Shown: in pieces, positions 47,521 through 55,668 of the stretch | How the letters are laid out: the number at the start of each line of letters is the position of its first letter | Position numbering within the stretch: the first letter of the stretch is position 1 | Source: CBDHFQ01 sp965262565 | GTDB lineage: Bacteria > Bacteroidota > Bacteroidia > J057 | Direction of reading: 5' to 3' | Length of the DNA: 64,000 nt | Assembly (NCBI GenBank): GCA_965262565.1 | Contig: CBDHFQ010000007.1 | Span: forward strand, 186,001 to 250,000 | The notes under the pieces: generated by a model | What the model was told of the DNA's origin: nothing | Database searches by the model: none | Seen by the model: only the letters and a program-made list of their open reading frames with translations | Program-made: the position numbers and the translations under genes

Positions 47521-48180
47521 ATGAGTTCAACCGCAGTTATTTTCGATATGGATGGGGTTATTGTTGACAATATTCAATATCACCTAAAAGCCTGGCAACA
47601 AACATGCAAAAAGCATGGAATAGAACTGACGAAAGATCGCTTTGATAGAGAGTTAAATGGGCGGACAATGAAGGATACGGTTAACATTTTATTCAACAGA
47701 GAATTTAGTCCAGAAGAATTAAAAACCTTTAGCGATGAAAAAGAATCTTTATACAGGGACATTTATCGCGAATACATAACCCCCACCCCAGGCTTAATTG
47801 AATTTCTTTCTCACTTGAAGGATGCAGGGATTCCCATGGCTATAGCTACTTCTGCACCACCAGAAAATGTTGAATTCACATTGAAACTAACACAGACAGA
47901 ACATTTCTTCACCGATATTGTCGACTCCAGTATGGTGACTCAGGGAAAACCACATCCTGAAGTTTATTTAAAAGCAGCTGCTACTCTTCAATATTCTCCT
48001 GATCAGTGTTTTGTCTTTGAAGATGCCATTAAAGGGATAGAAGCGGGGAAAGCTTCAGGAGCTACTGTCATCGCTATTACTACCACACATGTAGAGGAAG
48101 AATTATCTTTTGCCGATCATGTGATAACAGATTTTAACGGTTTAGATATAGATAAATTGCAAGCATTGAAAAATAAATAG
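47521..48180 (+). CDS. HAD-family phosphatase, beta-phosphoglucomutase-like
   Basis: A 219-residue cytoplasmic protein of HAD subfamily IA. Motif I is VIFDMDGVIVDN (Asp9, Asp11), motif II is IATSAPPENV (about residue 115), and motif III/IV are KPHPEVYLKAA and CFVFEDAIKGIEAGKASG (Glu-Asp near residue 164). The small helical cap (residues ~15-85) follows motif I as in beta-phosphoglucomutases and phosphatases of sugar phosphates. The substrate is not known; a sugar phosphate is likely. The gene is transcribed alone. Confidence 0.9.
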   Translation: MSSTAVIFDMDGVIVDNIQYHLKAWQQTCKKHGIELTKDRFDRELNGRTMKDTVNILFNREFSPEELKTFSDEKESLYRDIYREYITPTPGLIEFLSHLKDAGIPMAIATSAPPENVEFTLKLTQTEHFFTDIVDSSMVTQGKPHPEVYLKAAATLQYSPDQCFVFEDAIKGIEAGKASGATVIAITTTHVEEELSFADHVITDFNGLDIDKLQALKNK

Positions 48181-48218
48181 ATATTCAATACAGATTGCTA
48201 CATTCCATTACAAAAGGC

Positions 48219-48248
48219 TTGCTTTTGTCGAACTTATTCGTACCTTTA
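48219..48248 (+). promoter_or_regulatory. Bacteroidota-type promoter
   Basis: TTG (48219-48221), 19 bp, then TACCTTTA (48241-48248) matches the Bacteroidota consensus TTG-N19-TAnnTTTG apart from the last base. It points right, with transcription expected to start near 48255. Confidence 0.6.
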
Positions 48249-48254
48249 CATTAT

Positions 48255-48399
48255 TAAATATTATAAATAAGAAATAATTTAAGATATCGTATATAAACCC
48301 GAAGAAAATTTCTTTTTTTTTCAGGAAATATAAATTGCGTTATTTTGAGTATGTGTTTAACTAAAACGGAAGACTTTGAAAGTCTTCTGTTTTTGTTTG
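48255..48399 (+). ncRNA. Candidate small RNA or FNT leader
   Basis: Between the HAD and FNT genes a good promoter (48219-48248) is followed by about 145 bases without a useful frame, ending in a strong terminator (48363-48399). This is the layout of a small-RNA gene. The alternative is a regulated leader or attenuator for the FNT gene, whose start lies 65 bp further on. No known RNA family was recognised. The boundaries are inferred from promoter and terminator positions. Confidence 0.45.
48363..48399 (+). terminator. Rho-independent terminator before the FNT gene
   Basis: A stem of about ten to thirteen pairs (48363-48375 with 48381-48393; core 48367-48375 with 48381-48389) and a 5-nt loop overlap and are followed by T-rich sequence TTTTTGTTTG. 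It ends either the HAD transcript or the candidate small RNA. Confidence 0.75.
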
Positions 48400-48463
48400 T
48401 AGGCTAAATCCACCAGATATAATTAATTAAATTATCTTATGTTTGCATGCTTACATTTATAAC

Positions 48464-49282
48464 ATGCGACCAAAATTTAATCCTCAAACGCCGAAGGAAA
48501 TAGAAATTTCCAATATTCAGACTAAATCTTTAGAGCAAATTTATCATGAACAAGTCTCTGAAGGATTAATCGAATACCATCGGTCTGACCTTTCACTATT
48601 TATTTCGGCCATTACAGCAGGCCTGGAAGTAGGATTTAGCTTATTTCTTATTGGTATCTTTACTGAATTATTTTCCGGACATATTTCCTCTCAAGCACTC
48701 CACGTCATTACAGCTTTTGCATATCCCTTAGGATTTATTTTTGTCGTGATGGGTAAATCGTCCTTATTCACCGAACATACTACCCTGGCTGTTCTCCCTG
48801 TATTAAATAAGAATAAACGATTTATCGAACTATTAAAAATATGGGGAATCATCTATGGAGGAAATTTAGTTGGAGGTTACATCATGTCCTTTATACTCAT
48901 TCATATTTGTTCCAATTTACATATTATCAGCACGGCTACATTTGCGGAAATTGCCCACCATTTTACCGAGCCTTCGAGTCTAGTCATTATTGGCAGTGGT
49001 ATTCTGGCAGGTTGGCTGATGGGATTACTCTCATGGCTTGCTACCTCTGCCCAGGATACTACCGGAAAAATTATTATCGTCTACATGATTACGGCAGCTA
49101 TAGGAATGGGATCATTACACCATTGTATCGTAGGTTCTATCGAAGTCTTTTCAGGATTTCTGACTTCTGATGACATTAGCCTGTTCACTTATTTCAGAGT
49201 TCAGGTTATGGCCACCATTGGAAACATCATTGGCGGCGTAGTGTTTGTTTCCATATTGAAAAACAGAGCTATTCAAAAATAA
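48464..49282 (+). CDS. Formate/nitrite transporter (FNT) family channel
   Basis: A 272-residue membrane channel with six transmembrane segments. The ATG at 48464 is used; only a TTG would extend it. The family stretches are SLFISAITAGLEVGFSLFLIG (about residue 43), GKSSLFTEHTTLAVLPVLN (about 95), LAGWLMGLLSWLATSAQDTTGKI (about 185) and IGMGSLHHCIVGSIEVFSG near 215. The channel should conduct formate, nitrite, hydrosulfide or similar small anions. A pore His is expected in the SLHHCIVGSIE segment. Expression may depend on readthrough of the upstream hairpin. Confidence 0.9.
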   Translation: MRPKFNPQTPKEIEISNIQTKSLEQIYHEQVSEGLIEYHRSDLSLFISAITAGLEVGFSLFLIGIFTELFSGHISSQALHVITAFAYPLGFIFVVMGKSSLFTEHTTLAVLPVLNKNKRFIELLKIWGIIYGGNLVGGYIMSFILIHICSNLHIISTATFAEIAHHFTEPSSLVIIGSGILAGWLMGLLSWLATSAQDTTGKIIIVYMITAAIGMGSLHHCIVGSIEVFSGFLTSDDISLFTYFRVQVMATIGNIIGGVVFVSILKNRAIQK

Positions 49283-49306
49283 TATTATCACTCCTTACCG
49301 ATTCTG

Positions 49307-50533
49307 TTATTCGTACCGCAAGGAAGTTATAGGATCTACCTTGGCCGCTTTATAAGCTGGATATATTCCTGCGGACACACCAACTAACAGGCATGAGATT
49401 ATCCCTATAATAATCCATAGCCAGGGAACAAAAAATCCACTTTCTAATAATAAGGTGCTAAATAAATTGCCGGCTGACAATCCCAGAACAATTCCAAATA
49501 CTCCTCCCAATTGACAAATGACTATGGCTTCTACGATGAATTGGGACAGGATATTTCTTTTAGTGGCTCCCATAGCTTTCCTCAACCCAATCTCCCTCGT
49601 TCTCTCTGTTACTGAAACAAGCATAACATTAAGCAGGGCAATAGATGCTCCTAATAAAGTAATGATGGCAATAATTTTGGCAGAGACAGTGAGGACGCTA
49701 AGGTTTTCCATCAAATTTTCAATAACTCCTTCACTTTTTCTTATACTAAAGTCATCCTCTTCCCTAAGATTCAAATCCCTGATCAACCTAAATATGCCTG
49801 TGGCTTCGCTAATCGCATTATCCATCGTTTCAAGATCTTTGACCTTCACGCTTATCCTTAAAGAACCATGATTAGGATAATGCCTTCTTAAGGTAGTAAT
49901 GGGAATGATCAGTTTTTTATCGCCTTCTCCACTAGAACTTCCCACTTCTTTTAATACACCAATGACCTTGTATATATGGTTGTTGGCCGTAATCAGTTTA
50001 TCTATGGGAGAACCGTATGGGAAGAGAATTTTTTGAACTTCGGATCCAATGAGTACTACGTTTCTTGCCAATTGAACATCATCCGGATTCAAATTTCTTC
50101 CTTCATCCAACACATATTGAGATGTTTCCAGATAATTCTGATCTGTCCCCATAACCTGGATATTCTGATTCGTCTTTTCCTGAAGGTAGCTCACCTGGGC
50201 CACTCCCGTACCTATTCCGGTAAGACTTACCCACCCATCCACCTTGAACCGTTGCTTGAACTCGTCCGCTTCCCTGTAGGTAATGTTGGGAAAAGACTGC
50301 TTTCTTCTTCTTCCTCTTCGTTCTACCTGTACGGATGTACCCCAATTTACTATTTCAAATGTTTCAGCTCCTAAAGAGGCAAAACTTTCCGTCAACTTAT
50401 TTTTAATTCCATCAATAGAAGTCAATACCCCGATCAAGGCTGTGATGCCCAATGCAATAATGATAATCGTAACTCCTGCCCGAAATTTATTGTCTCTTAT
50501 GGCAAGTAATGCCTGACTTACATTGATCCACAT
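49307..50533 (-). CDS. MacB/FtsX-type ABC transporter permease
   Basis: A 408-residue permease. TM1 is near residue 20 (RAGVTIIIIALGITALIGVLTSI), a large periplasmic MacB core-type region spans ~45-275, and three C-terminal membrane segments make the FtsX domain (IIAIITLLGASIALLNVMLVSV, then VCQLGG-type segment and IIIGIISCLLVGVSAGIYPAYKAAKVDP). The coupling stretch TREIGLRKAMGATKRNILSQF is canonical. It would work with a cytoplasmic ATPase, which is not encoded in this window. Substrates of this family include lipoproteins, peptides and antibiotics. It starts 3 bp after the DUF4197 gene and is probably cotranscribed with it. Confidence 0.9.
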   Translation of the reverse strand: MWINVSQALLAIRDNKFRAGVTIIIIALGITALIGVLTSIDGIKNKLTESFASLGAETFEIVNWGTSVQVERRGRRRKQSFPNITYREADEFKQRFKVDGWVSLTGIGTGVAQVSYLQEKTNQNIQVMGTDQNYLETSQYVLDEGRNLNPDDVQLARNVVLIGSEVQKILFPYGSPIDKLITANNHIYKVIGVLKEVGSSSGEGDKKLIIPITTLRRHYPNHGSLRISVKVKDLETMDNAISEATGIFRLIRDLNLREEDDFSIRKSEGVIENLMENLSVLTVSAKIIAIITLLGASIALLNVMLVSVTERTREIGLRKAMGATKRNILSQFIVEAIVICQLGGVFGIVLGLSAGNLFSTLLLESGFFVPWLWIIIGIISCLLVGVSAGIYPAYKAAKVDPITSLRYE

Positions 50534-50536
50534 ATT

Positions 50537-51277
50537 TTAAGGAGATTGTTGCTGACTTTCGGCGTACCCAAATACCTTTCGCAATATTTCCGACGTTCGA
50601 GCCACAGCATTGTTTCTGATTTTTTCTTCCTCTACGGCAATTTTTAAGAAAAGACCATCCATCGCTCGGTCTGTAGCGTATTTAACTAAATCCGTCTCTA
50701 TTTTATTATTGGTAAAAGGAATACCATTGTATTTGGTGGTAACATCTTCCCATACTTGTGTTGCATTCACCTTATCCAGGGTTTGCTTTATTTTAGGTGA
50801 AAAGGTTTCAAACAATTGATCTCGGGTAGTTCTTTTAAAATATTCGGTAGCGGCATTTTCCCCCCCAAACAAAATATCCCTCACATCCTGAAGGGTTAGG
50901 GCTTTAATAGCATTTCCAAATATACTCAGCGCCTCTTTAGCTCCTTCTTCAGCCCCTCGATTTAGTTTTTCTTCAAACTTTTCTACCAAACTCCCTAATC
51001 CAATCTTGCCTAATGCATCCGCAGCAAATTGGGCTTCAGGAGGAAAAGGAATCTTCACTAACGGATCATTAAAGTAGCCTCCCTCTTTTCCCAATGTATT
51101 TACCGCAAACCCAATCCCATTATCTAAAGCTGCTTTTAGTCCCTGACCGATTTCAGCATCTGTGGGTGCTAAGACTCCCGCTTCATTCACTACTTGTAGT
51201 AATTGATCACAACCTGAAAAGAATGTCCCGGATAAAAGTAAACAAGTTAAGATAAGTGTATGTAGTATGGATTTCAT
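50537..51277 (-). CDS. DUF4197 lipoprotein
   Basis: A 246-residue lipoprotein with lipobox GTFFSGC (Cys23). The mature part is mainly helical and matches DUF4197: EIGQGLKAALDNGIGFAVNTLGKEGGYFNDPLVKIPFP (region about 42-80), then LTLQDVRDILFGGENAATEYFKRTT near 130 and the C-terminal DRAMDGLFLKIAVEEEKIRNNA. The function of the family is unknown. The stop codon lies 3 bp before the ABC permease start, so the two should be made together. Confidence 0.9.
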   Translation of the reverse strand: MKSILHTLILTCLLLSGTFFSGCDQLLQVVNEAGVLAPTDAEIGQGLKAALDNGIGFAVNTLGKEGGYFNDPLVKIPFPPEAQFAADALGKIGLGSLVEKFEEKLNRGAEEGAKEALSIFGNAIKALTLQDVRDILFGGENAATEYFKRTTRDQLFETFSPKIKQTLDKVNATQVWEDVTTKYNGIPFTNNKIETDLVKYATDRAMDGLFLKIAVEEEKIRNNAVARTSEILRKVFGYAESQQQSP

Positions 51278-51358
51278 TTAGTTAATTATTAAAATTAAGT
51301 CAGACATGAGATGAATGGATTATATTTAATCTTTTACTTTCATTGAAATAAGGATTTC

Positions 51359-53506
51359 ATGCGAACGATAAGTTTTTTCTATACAGTATACAAATATTTA
51401 GGAGTTATTTTCTTATCAGGATTGGTTTCCTGTCAGGCCCAATCTGAAAAAGCTCAGGAAGGACATCATGTTTCCTCAGGGGAAAAATACGCTTATACAA
51501 ATGAGTTGATCAATGAAAGTAGTCCTTATTTACTTCAACATGCCCATAATCCTGTCAATTGGTTTCCATGGGGAGAAAAAGCACTGAATAAAGCTAAAAA
51601 GGAAGATAAATTATTGATTATCAGCGTAGGATATGCGGCCTGTCATTGGTGTCATGTCATGGAGCACGAATCCTTTGAAGATACCGCCGTAGCAGAGCTG
51701 ATGAACGATGCCTTTATCGCTGTAAAAGTAGATAGGGAGGAAAGGCCCGATATAGATGATATCTATATGAAAGCATGCCAATTGACCAATCCCAGAAGTT
51801 GCGGCTGGCCATTGAACGCCATAGCTCTTCCTGATGGTCGTCCTATTTTTGTGGGTACCTATTATCCAAAGGAAGAATGGGTAACGGTTCTGAATAAAAT
51901 TAGCCAACTGTATGAAAAAAATCCCGACAAAGCAGACGAATTTGCAGGACAACTCACCAAAGGAATTCAGTCCCTCAATCTCGTAAACACTCCGAATCAT
52001 GAGGAAGCAGTTCCCAAAAGTACGCTTACTGGCATGGTCCATTCTATCATTGCCCAAACCGATCTTAACAGGGGCGGACAGAAAGAAGCTCCAAAATTCC
52101 CTATGCCTTCTTTGTACCAATTCTTAATGAAATACGCTCATATAAACGATAATGAAAAAGCATGGGAAGCGGTAGAAGTTACGTTGGATGAAATGGGAAA
52201 AGGTGGAATTTATGATCATCTGGGGGGAGGATTTGCCAGATATTCTACAGATGAATTATGGAAAGTACCCCACTTTGAGAAGATGTTATATGACAACGCA
52301 CAATTAGTAGGCCTTTATGCTCACGCCTATCAGAAAACGGGCAACAGGCAATATGAGGAGATCGTGAGAGAAACCCTCGCATTTATTCATAGGGAACTTA
52401 CCGCACCTGAAGGGGGATTCTATTCCTCCCTAGATGCTGATAGTGAAGGGGAAGAGGGAAAGTTTTATGTATGGGAAAAAAAGGAGATAGAAAATATACT
52501 AGGTGATAGAGCGAAGTTATTTGCTGAAGTGTATGAGATTACAGCAGATGGGAATTGGGAAGAAGGAAAAAATATACTGTATCGAAAAAAATCGGTTGAA
52601 GAACTAGCTGCAGCAAATCAATTAACGGAGGAGGCTTTTCTCAAAGATATAGAAGAAAGCAAAAATTTATTGTTCCAGGAAAGGTCAAAGCGCATTCGTC
52701 CGGGACTGGACGATAAAATCATCACTTCCTGGAATGGATTAATGATTCAGGCTTACACCATTGCCTACAGAGTATTTGGAGACCAAACGTATCTTGATAG
52801 GGCCATGGCCCAAGCTCGTTTTGTGCTTACTCATCAAATGGATCAAGAACATCGACTGTATAGAATTCATAAAAAAGGCAAAAGTAGTATCAATGGATTT
52901 CTAGATGATTATGCCCTAATGACTGAAGCACTGATCGAATTATACCAGGCCACCCTGGATGAATATTGGTTGCTGGAAGCTAAAGAACTCATGACTTATG
53001 CATTGGAACACTTCTTCGACCCTCCTACTAATACGTTCTTTTACACTTCGGACGAAGACCCTCCTTTGATTAGTCGACAAAAAGAATTGGGCGATAATGT
53101 CATTCCAGGATCTAATTCAAGTATGTGTAAGGTGTTATATTTGTTGGGAACTTATTTTTATGAAGAAGAGTGGATCAATATTTCCAGGAGTATGCTCTCG
53201 GCTGTTGCTGAAAATATGTTACAACAACCTTCCTATCATAGTAATTGGGCCAGTACCGCATTATATCTCGCCTACTCTCCTTACGAGGTAGCTATTATAG
53301 GGGAAGATTATGGACAATTAAGGTCATCCCTGGACCAACACTACTTACCGGAAGCTATTTTTCTGGGTGGGGACACCGAAGGAGATCTTCCTTTACTTGA
53401 AAACAAACTTGTCAAGGGTCAAACAACTATATATGTATGCCAGGAAAAAATTTGTAAGTTACCCGTTACCAAGGTAGAAGAAGCTATTAAGCTAATAATG
53501 AAATAG
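51359..53506 (+). CDS. DUF255/thioredoxin-domain lipoprotein (SSP411/YyaL-like)
   Basis: A 715-residue protein. The N-terminus is a lipoprotein signal with lipobox SGLVSC (Cys25). The thioredoxin-like DUF255 domain follows: NESSPYLLQHAHNPVNWFPWG (about 52-72) and ISVGYAACHWCHVM with the redox pair Cys95-His-Trp-Cys98, then KVDREERPDIDDIYM and GWPLNAIALPDGRPIFVGTYYP. The rest is an (alpha/alpha)6 helical barrel of the cellobiose-epimerase type, e.g. GGIYDHLGGGFARYSTDELWKVPHFEKMLYDNAQL (region around 280). The role may be protein-thiol handling or carbohydrate processing at the membrane. The lipoprotein form is less common than the cytosolic form. Confidence 0.92.
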   Translation: MRTISFFYTVYKYLGVIFLSGLVSCQAQSEKAQEGHHVSSGEKYAYTNELINESSPYLLQHAHNPVNWFPWGEKALNKAKKEDKLLIISVGYAACHWCHVMEHESFEDTAVAELMNDAFIAVKVDREERPDIDDIYMKACQLTNPRSCGWPLNAIALPDGRPIFVGTYYPKEEWVTVLNKISQLYEKNPDKADEFAGQLTKGIQSLNLVNTPNHEEAVPKSTLTGMVHSIIAQTDLNRGGQKEAPKFPMPSLYQFLMKYAHINDNEKAWEAVEVTLDEMGKGGIYDHLGGGFARYSTDELWKVPHFEKMLYDNAQLVGLYAHAYQKTGNRQYEEIVRETLAFIHRELTAPEGGFYSSLDADSEGEEGKFYVWEKKEIENILGDRAKLFAEVYEITADGNWEEGKNILYRKKSVEELAAANQLTEEAFLKDIEESKNLLFQERSKRIRPGLDDKIITSWNGLMIQAYTIAYRVFGDQTYLDRAMAQARFVLTHQMDQEHRLYRIHKKGKSSINGFLDDYALMTEALIELYQATLDEYWLLEAKELMTYALEHFFDPPTNTFFYTSDEDPPLISRQKELGDNVIPGSNSSMCKVLYLLGTYFYEEEWINISRSMLSAVAENMLQQPSYHSNWASTALYLAYSPYEVAIIGEDYGQLRSSLDQHYLPEAIFLGGDTEGDLPLLENKLVKGQTTIYVCQEKICKLPVTKVEEAIKLIMK

Positions 53507-53643
53507 TTAAATTATGTCAATTATATTTGATGACTTTTCAGATAAAAAAACGTTGCTATTTGAATTTCAAAGTGATCATCATTTGAAATTTTCGACATAT
53601 ATAATTGATAAGAATCGTTTATAACTTCTTACCCTTTTGTCTT

Positions 53644-53847
53644 ATGAATACGAAAAAATCGCTGCTTAACGGCAAAGAGCTATTGGACTGTGCTAAATTA
53701 TACAATGATGAGCTTGCTCGTACGAACCATTCTCAGGCCGATTTTCATCTCGATCCCTTTCTTTGGGAAAGTATCACTTTCGCTCTTGAACATGGAGAGG
53801 AACTCGAATCTTTTAAACAAAAATTACAAGAGTTGAGAGAAGAATAA
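53644..53847 (+). CDS. 67-residue protein convergent with sigma factor, copy 1
   Basis: A small soluble acidic protein that begins MNTKKSLLNGKELLDC, then has an HSQADFHLDPFLWESI core, and ends with a likely helix (FKQKLQELREE). Upstream in-frame codons are not conserved in the second copy, so the ATG at 53644 is the supported start. No family is recognised. It converges with the sigma-factor gene with 7 bp between stop codons. The pairing is kept in both copies, which suggests a functional link, for example an antagonist or target of the sigma factor. This is inference. It could equally be an unrelated small protein. Confidence 0.6.
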   Translation: MNTKKSLLNGKELLDCAKLYNDELARTNHSQADFHLDPFLWESITFALEHGEELESFKQKLQELREE

Positions 53848-53854
53848 TCCTCGC

Positions 53855-54517
53855 TTAATCAAACAACTCTTTATATGCAGGATGATTACATATCAGCTTC
53901 TCCAGCTGCTGTCTACATCTTCTTACTTTTTGCTTGATATATCCTTCCGTCCATCCAAAGTGGTCTGCCAGATCTTTCAGTTTTCTGCGCTCGAAATAGT
54001 ACAGCCTCATTAACTGTTGGGCATCAGGACGGAGCTTGGCTAGACATTCGCAGGCTATTTCCGCCAGTTTTGCCGTTCTTAACTCTGTCTCCATCGTAAG
54101 CAAATATTCCTTTTCTGCAAAAGAGAACAATTGCTCCAGTCGATCGTCCTGAGGATCGCAAAAGGTTTTCATTGGCAACTTGCTTCTCTTTCTCAAGTGG
54201 CCATTCCACATATTCATGCTCACCTGCCTCAAATAAGCACCAAACTTATTCTGGGTCGTATATTTATCTTTAAGAATATTAATGTAAACAGCGGTGATCG
54301 CTTCTTGAAAAATGTCTTGGGCCTCTGCCGATGAGCCTCCTCGTTGTAAAATCAATCCTTTCACTACCGGAAAATATCTTTTATAGATCCATGATAACAC
54401 GGAAGTAGATTGTGCTTTAATTCCTTGTACTATTTCTGCTTCTGAATATGTAGGAGATACCCTTGATGTGTCGGATGTGCGTTCAGAAGTGCGGCGAGAT
54501 AAGATGTGAGTTTGCAT
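53855..54517 (-). CDS. ECF-type RNA polymerase sigma factor, copy 1
   Basis: A 220-residue sigma-70-family protein. An upstream TTG extends the frame, but the ATG at 54515-54517 is preferred. Region 2 covers about residues 35-105 (VLSWIYKRYFPVVKGLIL, then AQDIFQEAITAVYINIL and KFGAYLRQVSMNMW). Region 4 covers about 155-210 (CLAKLRPDAQQLMRLYYFERRKLKDLADHFGWTEGYIKQKVRRCR, a helix-turn-helix). The N-terminal ~25 residues are Ser/Arg/Thr-rich and unusual for ECF factors. It should direct RNA polymerase to a small set of promoters. No transmembrane anti-sigma factor lies beside it, so control is not evident; the promoter region carries repeated AGCAC motifs. Confidence 0.9.
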   Translation of the reverse strand: MQTHILSRRTSERTSDTSRVSPTYSEAEIVQGIKAQSTSVLSWIYKRYFPVVKGLILQRGGSSAEAQDIFQEAITAVYINILKDKYTTQNKFGAYLRQVSMNMWNGHLRKRSKLPMKTFCDPQDDRLEQLFSFAEKEYLLTMETELRTAKLAEIACECLAKLRPDAQQLMRLYYFERRKLKDLADHFGWTEGYIKQKVRRCRQQLEKLICNHPAYKELFD

Positions 54518-54601
54518 TTCTTCTTTTTTATTCGGTTCCAATGTGCCTGGAAGTTGTTTCCCTCGACAGTACAATTCTACTCAAATGCAGTTATTAGGAT
54601 A

Positions 54602-54718
54602 TGCACTGATGTTGCAATCTTAAGCACTGAGCTGATTTTTCACTCTCAATATCCATTTATGCTCTTTTTCAGCACTCATGTTACACCATCAGTGCTAATC
54701 TGGGAGATCTGTGCTAGT
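54602..54718. promoter_or_regulatory. AGCAC-motif cluster upstream of sigma factor
   Basis: Five related elements lie within 120 bp: TGCACTGA (54602), AGCACTGA (54623), AGCACTCA (54671), and in the opposite orientation AGTGCTAA (54691) and GTGCTAGT (54711). The same elements are in copy 2 (2235 bp on). They look like a set of binding sites for one regulator, possibly for autoregulation. Confidence 0.45.
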
Positions 54719-54962
54719 AATTTTTTCGGGAATAGTTTGCATAGTGCTGCCTTTTTCAAACAATCATTGACCTAATGAAACATCTATCCCGATTTATAAG
54801 AATCTTGAGGATTCGAGCGAGAAGAATCCTCTTCTTTCAGAATCATTGTAAGGATTCACTTTATCATAGGAGGAAAAACATTGTCAATGTGTATGTAATT
54901 AACTGAACTGAGATAAGCTTTTTTATTTATCAAAGAATAAATTCGGAGAAGATGATAGAGAA

Positions 54963-54993
54963 TTACGTATATTTTTTTTATTTTTATACGTAA
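54963..54993. promoter_or_regulatory. Inverted repeat before the antitoxin gene
   Basis: A perfect 9-bp inverted repeat, TTACGTATA (54963-54971) and TATACGTAA (54985-54993), with a 13-bp T-rich spacer ends 10 bp before the antitoxin ATG. This position and form fit an operator bound by the ribbon-helix-helix antitoxin for autoregulation. Confidence 0.6.
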
Positions 54994-55003
54994 ATTTATC
55001 GTC

Positions 55004-55249
55004 ATGAATACTAAATTAACACTAAGTCTGAAAAAGGAAATTATTGAAAAAGCAAAAGGCTATGCTAAGGAACATAATGTTAGTTTATCTTCTCTGGTGG
55101 AAAACTATTTGTTAAGGCTTATTTCAGACTCAACTAATACTAGTGATCATGCAGATGGTATTGTCGAAAAGTTAGCTGGTATCATTACATTGGATAAAGC
55201 TGATTATAAAGAGGAGCACTCAGCTTATTTAACTAATAAATATAAATGA
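55004..55249 (+). CDS. Ribbon-helix-helix antitoxin (DUF6364-like)
   Basis: An 81-residue DNA-binding antitoxin. The N-terminal beta-strand and two helices read NTKLTLSLKKEIIEKAKGYA and LSSLVENYLLRLIS, as in DUF6364-type ribbon-helix-helix antitoxins. The C-terminal half (from about residue 48) is probably flexible and wraps the toxin. It should form a dimer that binds the inverted repeat just upstream and blocks the PIN toxin whose gene overlaps it by 4 bp (ATGA). It lies between the two sigma-factor repeats, in DNA that looks more A+T-rich than its surroundings. Confidence 0.85.
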   Translation: MNTKLTLSLKKEIIEKAKGYAKEHNVSLSSLVENYLLRLISDSTNTSDHADGIVEKLAGIITLDKADYKEEHSAYLTNKYK

Positions 55250-55668
55250 GTTTAGAGAAAGTATTTGTAGATACAAACATCATTTTAGATTGGTTAGCAC
55301 GAAGAGAACCATTCTTTGAATTTGCAAAAGCCATATTTAAAAAGTCGGAAGAAAAGAAGATAGATATATTAATAAGTACCATGAGCTATATTTCTACAGA
55401 ATATATATTGAGAAAACATATAGGCGTAGAAAAAACACGAAAAGCCTTAATAGGAATCCGACATATTAGCAAAGTATGCCAAAGTGGGACAAAGGAAATT
55501 GATCAGGCACTAATTTCGGACATGAAAGATTTTGAGGATGCATTTCAATATTTTACGGCTATAAATAACTTTGCAGATATTATTATTACAAGAAATCTAA
55601 AAGATTTTGAACAATCTAGTATACCTGTAATGAATGCCGAGGCTTATATAAAATCTTCAAGTGAATAA
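55246..55668 (+). CDS. PIN-domain toxin (VapC-like ribonuclease)
   Basis: A 140-residue PIN-domain protein. The likely acidic site comprises Asp9 (FVDTNIILDW), Glu52 (SYISTEYILR) and Asp98 (DFEDAFQYFTA), with further acidic or polar positions at Asp111 and Asn117 (ADIIITRNLKDF). This is a VapC-type endoribonuclease arrangement; the target RNA is unknown. The start codon overlaps the antitoxin stop by 4 bp, so the two proteins are translated together. With the RHH antitoxin it makes a type II toxin-antitoxin pair. The module sits exactly between two long direct repeats and may help keep that segment in the chromosome. Confidence 0.88.
   Translation: MSLEKVFVDTNIILDWLARREPFFEFAKAIFKKSEEKKIDILISTMSYISTEYILRKHIGVEKTRKALIGIRHISKVCQSGTKEIDQALISDMKDFEDAFQYFTAINNFADIIITRNLKDFEQSSIPVMNAEAYIKSSSE

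Larger units (their letters stand above)
53630..54732. repeat. 1103-bp direct repeat, copy 1
   Basis: This block is repeated at 55865-56967 (offset 2235 bp) with no difference seen by eye. It contains the 67-residue protein gene, the convergent sigma-factor gene and about 215 bp upstream of the sigma start. No inverted ends, target-site duplication or transposase gene were seen. Flanking sequence on both sides is similar but diverged between the copies. Confidence 0.93.
54518..55003. other. Region between sigma copy 1 and toxin-antitoxin operon
   Basis: About 486 bases. The left part is the sigma promoter region inside repeat copy 1. To the right, 54807-54814 and 54824-54831 form a perfect 8-bp stem with a 9-nt loop followed by a T-rich stretch, a possible terminator for the rightward direction. 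The last 40 bp are the promoter and possible operator of the antitoxin gene. No further gene is seen. Confidence 0.55.

Noticed and set aside
51611..52120. 169-codon frame antisense to the DUF255 gene
   Set aside because: It lies wholly within a well-supported gene on the other strand and follows from that gene's codon use.
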